This document shows, one piece after another, positions 1 through 5,031 of a stretch of DNA of 5,953 bases. Position 1 is the stretch's first letter. Each line of letters opens with the position of its first letter. The position numbers and the translations under genes are program-made. The DNA is from Desulfobacteraceae bacterium (GTDB taxonomy: Bacteria; Desulfobacterota; Desulfobacteria; Desulfobacterales; Desulfobacteraceae). The notes below the pieces were generated by a model. That model did not search any database. It had not been told where the DNA came from and saw only the letters and a list, made by a program, of their open reading frames with translations. The stretch is from the NCBI GenBank assembly GCA_011390435.1, contig JAABSK010000180.1:1-5953 (forward strand), read 5' to 3'.

Positions 1-995
1 TGGGCATCCAGACACACCATTTTACATCCGCTTCGAAAGCCCGGATCAATGGCCAGAATCCGTTTTTGCCCCAGGGGCGGATACAAAAGCAGTGCGTTTA
101 AATTTTGGGCAAAAACTGAAATGGCTGTCTGATCTGCCCGGTCTTTCAGTGCATCCATGCATTCTTTTTCAATGGACCTGGACAACAGGCGTTTGTAACT
201 GTCTTTGATGGCCATTTTAACCTGCTGGGCAGCCAATGTCCTGTTTTTAAGATACACCCTTTCGATCAGGCCCAGGGCTGTCTGCTCATCTGGCAATACA
301 TGCACGGAAAGCAACGCAGCATTCCGGCCCCTGAACATGGCATGTATTCTGTGGGAAGGGGCCTTGAACGCATTTTCATCCCAGTCAAAATAATCCTTGT
401 ATGTCAAGGCGTCATCGGTTTTTCCTTTTTTGACGACCGATCGAATCCGGGCGGTCTTGAAAAACAGTTTCCGGACAGCATCCCTGATCTGAATGTTTTC
501 ATTGACCGCTTCTGCAAGGATATCCCGTGCACCAGCCAGGGCCGCTTCAACAGAGCCGGCTGCAGCCAGATATGGTTCAGCCGCTTTTTCAGGATCATCC
601 CGGGTCTGTTTCAAAAGAAACTGTGCCAGGGGCTCCAGCCCTTTCTCCTTTGCTGCCATGGCCCGGGTTCTTTTTTTGGGCCGGTATGGCTCATACAGAT
701 CTTCCAGGCGGCTCAAGGTCTCTGAAGCCGCGATCTGCAAACTCAGCTCAGGTGTTAACAGTTCCCGATTTTTCAGGGAAGCAAGAATGGTGTCCTTTCT
801 TTTCTCCAGAGCAGACAACGCTGCGATTCGATCACGGATGGCAGTGATCATCACTTCATCCATGGAGTCGGTCAGCTCTTTGCGGTACCGTGCAATAAAT
901 GGGATCGTGGCCCCGGATGCCAGCAGGTCTGCCACCGCCTGAACTCTGGCTGCAGTGGTATTCAATTCCCGGCAGATCGTTTCAATGCCTGTCAT
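1..995 (-). CDS. tex: Tex family RNA-binding transcription accessory protein, N-terminal part (3' end outside window)
   Basis: Reading the minus strand from an ATG at 995 gives 331 codons without a stop up to the left edge. The protein matches the Tex/YhgF family: an N-terminal helical region with IPFIARYRKE at residues 31-40, the conserved LYEPYRPKKRTR block at about 100-111, and the start of the YqgF/RNase H-like domain, with ILAIDPGFRSGCK at about 313-325. Family members are usually about 720-780 residues, so a bit less than half is visible. The missing part should hold the rest of YqgF, the helix-hairpin-helix region and the C-terminal S1 RNA-binding domain. Tex is a cytoplasmic nucleic-acid-binding protein linked to transcription and virulence or toxin gene expression in other bacteria. 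The start is supported by GGAG at 1000-1003, four bases upstream of the ATG. It is divergent from the CDF gene. The truncation is a window effect; I see no frameshift. Confidence 0.95.
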   Translation of the reverse strand, partial: MTGIETICRELNTTAARVQAVADLLASGATIPFIARYRKELTDSMDEVMITAIRDRIAALSALEKRKDTILASLKNRELLTPELSLQIAASETLSRLEDLYEPYRPKKRTRAMAAKEKGLEPLAQFLLKQTRDDPEKAAEPYLAAAGSVEAALAGARDILAEAVNENIQIRDAVRKLFFKTARIRSVVKKGKTDDALTYKDYFDWDENAFKAPSHRIHAMFRGRNAALLSVHVLPDEQTALGLIERVYLKNRTLAAQQVKMAIKDSYKRLLSRSIEKECMDALKDRADQTAISVFAQNLNALLLYPPLGQKRILAIDPGFRSGCKMVCLDA

Positions 996-999
996 GTTT

Positions 1000-1003
1000 C
1001 TCC
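1000..1003 (-). promoter_or_regulatory. Ribosome binding site of tex
   Basis: GGAG on the minus strand (CTCC on plus) lies four bases upstream of the ATG at 993-995. It decides the start of tex, because the partial gene has no other landmark at its 5' end. Confidence 0.65.
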
Positions 1004-1028
1004 AGATTCAAAAAATAAACAATGCTGT

Positions 1029-1057
1029 ACGGTATCGAAATCCGCCTGAAAATGCAA
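1029..1057 (-). promoter_or_regulatory. Candidate sigma70-type promoter for tex
   Basis: On the minus strand a TTGCAT -35-like hexamer (1052-1057) is separated by 17 bases from a TACCGT -10-like hexamer (1029-1034). The spacing is ideal and the -35 is fair (4 of 6), but the -10 is weak. Transcription would start about 25-30 bases upstream of the tex ATG, leaving room for the ribosome binding site. This is a by-eye match only. Confidence 0.3.
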
Positions 1058-1160
1058 TCCACCTGTTTTTTTCCTGCCGGTTTCTGGATAAAACATTTCT
1101 CACGGCCAACGAAATCATGCCATTGCTTGCAGTCTTGACACAATGGCGGTACAATCCACC
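1055..1160. repeat. Pair of 9-bp direct repeats CAATCCACC in the tex/CDF divergent promoter region
   Basis: CAATCCACC occurs at 1055-1063 and again at 1152-1160, 97 bp apart. Both copies are followed within a few bases by TTTT. The left copy overlaps the candidate -35 of tex and the right copy overlaps the candidate -10 of the CDF gene. The arrangement would suit a regulator binding at both promoters, but two copies of a 9-mer are weak evidence. Confidence 0.35.
1127..1155 (+). promoter_or_regulatory. Candidate sigma70-type promoter for the CDF gene
   Basis: TTGCAG (1127-1132) and TACAAT (1150-1155) are separated by 17 bases and lie about 50 bases upstream of the CDF start codon. The -10 matches TATAAT at five of six positions and the -35 matches TTGACA at four of six. 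A perfect TTGACA also occurs at 1135-1140, within the spacer, but it has no -10 at suitable distance. The leader would be about 45 bases. Confidence 0.45.
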
Positions 1161-1207
1161 CATTTTGAACCCGATATCATAAAAAAATTCCATTCAGGTG
1201 AAATTTC

Positions 1208-2149
1208 ATGGCAAACAACCCCCGTCAAGAAACCCTTCAGCACACACGCAGACAAATTCAGCACATTACCGTCATCGGCCTTGCTGCCAATGTTGTCCTG
1301 AGCATTATTAAATTTCTGATCGGATTTTTCGGCAACAGTCAGGCAGTTGTTGCCGACGCACTGCACAGCTTTTCCGACACATCATCTGACCTGGTGATCT
1401 TGTTTGGTGTCAGATACTGGACTGCCCCGCCGGATGCAGATCATCCCTACGGCCATTACAGAATCGAATCGTGCGTCAGTGTCATTATCGGCCTCATTCT
1501 GATTCTTGTGGCCTGCGGCATCGGATACAGCGGAATCAATGCCCTCATCCACAGCCACCGGACAACGCTGAGCCCCATTGTCATTATCGGACCAATCCTG
1601 TCCATTGTCATCAAAGAGATCCTTTACCGGGCCACCTATACAATCGGTGTCCGGATCAACTCATCCTCCCTGAAAGCCAATGCCTGGCACCACAGGACCG
1701 ATGCGCTCTCTTCCATTCCCGTTCTGATGGCAGTAACAGCATCTCTGATCGATCCGCGCCTGGCCTTTCTGGACCAGGTCAGTGCCATCATAGTGTCGGC
1801 ATTTATCATCAAAGTGGGTCTTGAAATCCTGTATACCAACATCAATGACCTTCTGGACACCAGTATTCCCGAAGCAAAAATCAAAGCGATCCAGACAATG
1901 ATCACCCGCATCAATGGAGTGAAAGGTGTCCATCAGATCAGAACCCGCAAACTGGGCAACTGTATCTATATCGATCTTCACCTTGAGGTTGACGGCTGCA
2001 TGAGTGTCAACCAGGGCCATGAAATAGCTGAAACCGTCAAACAGACCCTGATTGCAAGCAGTCCCCTGATTATTGATGTCATGGTTCATATTGAACCGGC
2101 ACGCACTCCGTTGGACCCTGGAATAAAAAAACCAGACCTGCTGTCTTAA
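1208..2149 (+). CDS. Cation diffusion facilitator (CDF) family metal efflux protein
   Basis: This 313-residue protein has the size and layout of the CDF family: six predicted membrane helices in about residues 18-210, then a cytoplasmic C-terminal domain (about 211-298). These dimeric inner-membrane antiporters export divalent metals such as Zn2+, Fe2+, Cd2+ or Co2+ in exchange for protons. The transport site is visible as H53xxxD57 within DALHSFSD in helix 2 and H161xxxD165 within HHRTD in helix 5. The His/Asp pairs in both helices favour Zn2+-type over Mn2+-type selectivity, by family knowledge. The family motif DHPYGHYRIE is at 78-87. The C-terminal domain shows the usual fold pattern (GVKGVHQIRTRKLG, then YIDLHLEVDG). 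The His-rich loop of many zinc exporters is absent. The start is supported by AGGTGA at 1196-1201, six bases before the ATG. The sigma factor gene lies 89 bp downstream on the same strand. The metal cannot be fixed from sequence. Confidence 0.93.
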   Translation: MANNPRQETLQHTRRQIQHITVIGLAANVVLSIIKFLIGFFGNSQAVVADALHSFSDTSSDLVILFGVRYWTAPPDADHPYGHYRIESCVSVIIGLILILVACGIGYSGINALIHSHRTTLSPIVIIGPILSIVIKEILYRATYTIGVRINSSSLKANAWHHRTDALSSIPVLMAVTASLIDPRLAFLDQVSAIIVSAFIIKVGLEILYTNINDLLDTSIPEAKIKAIQTMITRINGVKGVHQIRTRKLGNCIYIDLHLEVDGCMSVNQGHEIAETVKQTLIASSPLIIDVMVHIEPARTPLDPGIKKPDLLS

Positions 2150-2165
2150 AAACAGATATCATTTC

Positions 2166-2195
2166 CTGATGCCTGCGATTGCATTCGCTTATAAC
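2166..2195 (+). promoter_or_regulatory. Weak candidate promoter for the sigma factor gene
   Basis: TATAAC (2190-2195) is a good -10-like hexamer in the 89-bp gap, about 44 bases upstream of the sigma factor ATG. The only -35-like partner is a poor CTGATG (2166-2171) at 18 bases. I see no convincing terminator after the CDF stop, so readthrough from the CDF promoter is also possible. The typical ECF-autoregulated promoter pattern (AAC ... CGTC) was not found. Confidence 0.22.
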
Positions 2196-2210
2196 CTGAT
2201 TACTTTAGAA

Positions 2211-2242
2211 AAAGGAGGCAAAGTCAGGATATGATGATATGA
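2211..2242 (+). promoter_or_regulatory. Unusual translation start region of the sigma factor: strong distant SD plus three-codon ORF
   Basis: The strong Shine-Dalgarno AAAGGAGG (2211-2218) ends 20 bases before the sigma factor ATG at 2239, which is too far for good initiation. It ends only 12 bases before another ATG at 2231. That ATG opens a mini-ORF of ATG ATG ATA followed by TGA at 2240-2242, and this stop overlaps the sigma factor start as ATGA. A second, weaker AGGA (2226-2229) is nine bases before 2239. The sigma reading frame has no start codon between its upstream in-frame TAG (2206-2208) and 2239, so 2239 is the start. Confidence 0.5.
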
Positions 2243-2820
2243 CACTGAACAAAAGAGACGCTCAAAATGAATTTAAACAGCTGGCCTTTCCGCATATGCA
2301 GCTTTTGTACAATGTTGCGCTCAAGTATTGCGGCAATGTATTTGACGCCCAGGACATTGTTCAGGAAACGTATATGATGGCGTTTAACAATTTTCACCAG
2401 CTCAGGGACAGATCCAAATGCAAGCCCTGGCTGTTCAGGATTTTGCGGAACAATTTTTTAAAAAATTATCAGAAATCAAAACAGCAGCAGCAACTGGCTG
2501 ACGGGGATTATGTGGAATTTTTAAAAACCAGCCTGGCCACAGACTCAGCTGCAACGCTTCTGGAAAAAGCCCAGGTGCAGGAAGTTCTGCGGGCAGCGAT
2601 TGATGCATTACCGGTCAAATACAAGGATGTTTTAATTTTATATTATATGGATGAACTGCTGTACAAAGAAATCGCACAGGTGCTGAATATTCCCATCGGA
2701 ACGGTAATGTCACGGCTCAACCGGGCAAGGGATGCATTAAAGATTCATTTGCTGGAACAAAACCGATCTGATCTTTCGGTTCTGGACATTGCCGGCATTC
2801 AGGACAGGAATCCTGCGTAG
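2239..2820 (+). CDS. ECF-type (sigma70 family) RNA polymerase sigma factor
   Basis: This 193-residue protein has the two-domain layout of extracytoplasmic-function sigma factors. Region 2 spans about residues 14-80, with DAQDIVQETYMMAF (36-49) for core polymerase binding and the PWLFRILRNNFL segment (63-74) for -10 recognition. Region 4 spans about 113-170, with ALPVKYKDVLILYY and the helix-turn-helix KEIAQVLNIPIGTVMSRLNRAR (split around 143-164) for -35 recognition. A Lys/Gln-rich linker (about 78-86) joins them. About 25 residues follow region 4, which is slightly longer than the minimal family form. It should direct polymerase to a small stress or envelope regulon; the signal is unknown. 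No recognisable anti-sigma gene follows, only a 66-codon reading frame 7 nt downstream. It converges on the proVWX operon, separated by a shared terminator. Confidence 0.93.
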   Translation: MTLNKRDAQNEFKQLAFPHMQLLYNVALKYCGNVFDAQDIVQETYMMAFNNFHQLRDRSKCKPWLFRILRNNFLKNYQKSKQQQQLADGDYVEFLKTSLATDSAATLLEKAQVQEVLRAAIDALPVKYKDVLILYYMDELLYKEIAQVLNIPIGTVMSRLNRARDALKIHLLEQNRSDLSVLDIAGIQDRNPA

Positions 2821-2827
2821 TTTTTAC

Positions 2828-3028
2828 ATGAAAGCAAGTGAATTACATATCGTGGACATGGCATTGGAAAAGCAGATCCATGCTGAATTTAAACTGCAGG
2901 CGCTGCCGGAAAGGCTGTACAGACAAATCGAAACGGCTGTTGACCAGGCCTGCCAGATGGAAGCGCTGATTTCCGGACCCTGCGCTGTTGCCGCTTTCTC
3001 TCCTCCCTCGAAAAAAAACCGCCCCTGA
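2828..3028 (+). CDS. Small hypothetical protein following the sigma factor
   Basis: I do not recognise this 66-residue reading frame. It starts at an ATG 7 nt after the sigma factor stop, so it would be co-transcribed and possibly translationally coupled; no good Shine-Dalgarno precedes it. A second in-frame ATG is at 2858, and a TTG at 2789 would overlap the sigma gene by 32 bases. The N-terminal two thirds is amphipathic helix-like (ALEKQIHAEFKLQ, then LPERLYRQIETAVDQA). The tail is a short low-complexity stretch ending PPSKKNRP. There is no membrane segment and no HxxxCxxC zinc anti-sigma motif. The charged-helix-then-LP..L pattern loosely resembles the linker of anti-sigma factors, so a small or truncated sigma partner is conceivable, as inference only. 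The last six codons and the TGA (3026-3028) lie in the terminator hairpin, which argues for a decayed or shifted 3' end, or a non-gene. Confidence 0.4.
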   Translation: MKASELHIVDMALEKQIHAEFKLQALPERLYRQIETAVDQACQMEALISGPCAVAAFSPPSKKNRP

Positions 3029-3048
3029 TGCCAGGAACGGTTTTTTTT
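3011..3048. terminator. Bidirectional intrinsic terminator between the sigma factor unit and proX
   Basis: An A8 tract plus CCG (3011-3021) pairs with CGG plus a T8 tract (3038-3048). Inside, CCTG (3024-3027) pairs with CAGG (3032-3035) around an ATGC loop, with a 2x2 internal loop of CC against AA. The symmetry gives a U-tract on either strand, so it can stop both the rightward sigma factor transcript and the leftward proVWX transcript. The proX stop codon is 50 bp to the right. Confidence 0.85.
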
Positions 3049-3098
3049 AGAGGAGTTTTTTTACCGCACGAATATCAGGCGCTCAAAATCACCCGACC

Positions 3099-4133
3099 TT
3101 ATTGCGCAGCTTTTCTGGCTTCATCCAGCCAGGCATCCCACTGGGCTTTGTGTTTTGCAATCCATTCGTCTGCATGGCGATCAATATCTTTCTGAGATTT
3201 TTCACCATCACTCATTTTGGTGTTCTGCTCATTAATATCCACCAGCGGCAGTGTGAACACCTCAAAGAATTTTTTTGCAGCAGGGTTTTTGTCAGCAAAC
3301 TTTTTATTGGCCACGATCTGGATATCGGAAACCACAAACCCCAGTTTAATGGGATCTGTCACAGCACCTTTGATACCGGTCTGTGTCATTCTGTCCACAG
3401 CAGAAGCCTGAGATTCTTTTGGAATGATTTTGGGAACATTGATCCACATGACATCTTTGCCCGGCAGCAGTTTAAAAATCGTCCAGTTGGGTGCCCAGGT
3501 ATAAAAGAAAATCGGTTCCCCCGCCTTGTATGCACCAATGGCTGAAGCCATTCCAGCCTCATAGGAAGCCTTGATCGGGTTGATATGATCGTGCAGGTCA
3601 TACACATCCATGTGATGGGAAATGACATTTTCACATCCCCATCCCGGAGGACAGGCAGTCAAATCGGCCTTGCCATCATTGTTTTTATCAAAGGCCTTTT
3701 TCACATCATCCCGTTTAAAATCATCCAGGGATTTAATATTATATTTTTCAACATCCCGTTTTGACACCAGGTATCCCTGAAGCCCGCCAGCCTTTGCAAC
3801 AAAGCCGTATTTCCCTGCTTTTTCATAAAAATCCTTGGGCAGCTGGCTGTCATGATTGGGAAACCAGCCGTTTGCCCAGTAATCCACATCTCCCAGGGCA
3901 ACAGATTTGTAAAAAATCGGGTTTTGCAGGTCTTTGGGTTTTTTCACATCATATCCAAGAGATTCAAGTCCTTTTCTCACCAGTGCTTCCTGGAAAAACC
4001 CGGTGTTCCATGTTGCCCTTGCCGGTCTGACTGTGACACCTTCCCCGGGCTTGTCAGCTGATGCCCAAACACCAGGTGCCATCAACAGGGCAGTGACTGC
4101 CAACATCATCATCCATTTTGCTAATAAACGCAT
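3099..4133 (-). CDS. proX: ProX, periplasmic glycine betaine/proline-betaine binding protein
   Basis: This 344-residue protein is the substrate-binding component of the ProU ABC transporter. It has a Sec signal peptide (positively charged start, hydrophobic core to about residue 22, likely cleavage after ASA at 24-26). The mature protein closely follows the ProX pattern: GYDVKKP at 60-66, DVDYWANGWFP at 82-92, a loop DKNNDGKADLT at 149-159, CPPGWGCE at 161-168, and YTWAPNW at 211-217. W86, W165 and W213 lie where family members form the aromatic box that holds the quaternary ammonium group. C161 and C167 probably form the family disulfide. The DxNxDG loop resembles an EF-hand calcium loop and appears to be a family feature. 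The start is set by AAGGAG at 4139-4144, five bases before the ATG. It is the last gene of proVWX, 29 bp after proW. Substrate is inferred as glycine betaine or a related betaine. Confidence 0.95.
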   Translation of the reverse strand: MRLLAKWMMMLAVTALLMAPGVWASADKPGEGVTVRPARATWNTGFFQEALVRKGLESLGYDVKKPKDLQNPIFYKSVALGDVDYWANGWFPNHDSQLPKDFYEKAGKYGFVAKAGGLQGYLVSKRDVEKYNIKSLDDFKRDDVKKAFDKNNDGKADLTACPPGWGCENVISHHMDVYDLHDHINPIKASYEAGMASAIGAYKAGEPIFFYTWAPNWTIFKLLPGKDVMWINVPKIIPKESQASAVDRMTQTGIKGAVTDPIKLGFVVSDIQIVANKKFADKNPAAKKFFEVFTLPLVDINEQNTKMSDGEKSQKDIDRHADEWIAKHKAQWDAWLDEARKAAQ

Positions 4134-4138
4134 ACCTT

Positions 4139-4144
4139 CTCCTT
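4139..4144 (-). promoter_or_regulatory. Ribosome binding site of proX
   Basis: AAGGAG on the minus strand ends five bases upstream of the proX ATG (4131-4133), within the 29-bp gap to proW. It is the strongest ribosome binding site of the visible operon, fitting a binding protein that must be made in excess over the membrane parts. Confidence 0.75.
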
Positions 4145-4162
4145 TGGTTTTTAGTTATTGGT

Positions 4163-5002
4163 TCATTTTCGATTTTTGTTACCCGCCATGGACTGTGTGA
4201 TCCGGTCCAGCACCATGGCCAGCAATACAATACTCAGTCCCGCAATAACGGCAAGGCCGATATCAAGGGTGTTCAACCCTCTGACAACAGGGGATCCCAG
4301 CCCTCCGGCACCGATCAATGCTGCGATCACTACCATGGCAAGCGCCATCATGATGGTCTGATTCAATCCGGCAAGGATGGTTGGCATGGCCAGGGGAATC
4401 TGTACCTTGAACAACACCTGGCTGCGGGTGGCACCAAAAGCCATGGCCGCTTCCACCAGCTCCGGATGAACCTGGCGGATGCCAAGACTGGTCAGACGGA
4501 TCACCGGTGGCAGTGCAAAAACGATGGTGGCAAGAACCCCTGCCACATTCCCCACGGAAAACAGCATGACAATCGGCACCAGATAAACAAACGAGGGTGT
4601 GGTCTGCATGGCATCAAGAAATGGCCGCAAAGAGGCATCAAACCGTTCGTTCCGTCCGGCTGCGATCCCCAGAGGGATACCGGCCAGGGCACAGAAAATA
4701 ACGGAAGACAGCACCATGGCAAGAGTTGTCATGGTATCTGTCCACATGCCCAGCAATCCGACCACCACCATGGCAACGGCTGAAAACACCGCAAGGCCCC
4801 ATCCTGCAAACCGCCAGGCCAGCAAACCGACCACCAGAATGATCACCAGGGGATGAAGCGCATTCAACCCCATATCGATACCGGTCAACGTCTGTTCCAC
4901 CGGCCACTTGACCATCTGAAATATTTCTCTGTGGTTGTCCACCAGCCATTCGATAAAATCCGATACCCACACGTCCAGCGGGATTATTTTTTCGTCAAAC
5001 AT
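4163..5002 (-). CDS. proW: ProW, permease subunit of the glycine betaine/proline-betaine ABC transporter
   Basis: This 279-residue inner-membrane protein forms the channel of the ProU transporter. After an amphipathic N-terminal stretch (about 1-45), hydrophobic segments appear at about 49-65, 68-86, 92-115, 129-158, 205-225 and 238-256. The BPD-transporter EAA loop that docks on the ATPase is at about 174-198 (EAAMAFGATRSQVLFKVQIP followed by LAMPT). The segment ATIVFALPPVIRLTSLGIRQV just before it is highly typical of ProW. It is shorter than the enterobacterial form (about 354 residues), mostly because the long N-terminal part is reduced. I chose the ATG at 5002 over the in-frame GTG at 5008: GGAG (5008-5011) is five bases from the ATG, whereas the GTG overlaps it. 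It follows proV by 29 bp and precedes proX by 29 bp, so the three are co-transcribed. Confidence 0.95.
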   Translation of the reverse strand: MFDEKIIPLDVWVSDFIEWLVDNHREIFQMVKWPVEQTLTGIDMGLNALHPLVIILVVGLLAWRFAGWGLAVFSAVAMVVVGLLGMWTDTMTTLAMVLSSVIFCALAGIPLGIAAGRNERFDASLRPFLDAMQTTPSFVYLVPIVMLFSVGNVAGVLATIVFALPPVIRLTSLGIRQVHPELVEAAMAFGATRSQVLFKVQIPLAMPTILAGLNQTIMMALAMVVIAALIGAGGLGSPVVRGLNTLDIGLAVIAGLSIVLLAMVLDRITQSMAGNKNRK

Positions 5003-5007
5003 AATCA

Positions 5008-5011
5008 CTCC
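5008..5011 (-). promoter_or_regulatory. Ribosome binding site of proW (decides the start)
   Basis: GGAG on the minus strand is five bases upstream of the ATG at 5000-5002. The alternative GTG at 5006-5008 shares a base with this site, so ribosomes binding here cannot start at the GTG. This shortens the longest frame by two codons. Confidence 0.65.
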
Positions 5012-5031
5012 ATTACAGGCTCAAGGCCTTT

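Noticed and set aside
205..942. Several overlapping plus-strand open frames (up to 149 codons)
   Set aside because: All are antisense to tex, which is clearly coding on the minus strand over 331 codons; they show no family resemblance.
1135..1140. Perfect TTGACA -35 hexamer upstream of the CDF gene
   Set aside because: No -10-like hexamer occurs at 15-19 bases; the nearby TACAAT is only 9 bases away and pairs better with TTGCAG at 1127-1132.
1636..2089. Minus-strand open frames of 92 and 142 codons
   Set aside because: They are shadows of the CDF gene, whose metal-site motifs establish the plus-strand frame as coding.
2144..2158. CTGT...ACAG inverted repeat at the CDF stop as a terminator
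   Set aside because: Only four base pairs, AT-rich loop and no following T-tract.
3102..3545. A 147-codon plus-strand open frame
   Set aside because: Antisense to proX, no domain pattern, and located beyond a terminator with no promoter or ribosome site.
4118..4783. A 221-codon plus-strand open frame rich in His, Gln and Gly
   Set aside because: It lies antisense to the 5' end of proX and most of proW, has no recognisable domain, and its odd composition is what the reverse complement of a hydrophobic membrane-protein gene gives.
5006..5008. GTG as an alternative proW start
   Set aside because: It overlaps the Shine-Dalgarno GGAG; the ATG at 5000-5002 has correct spacing.
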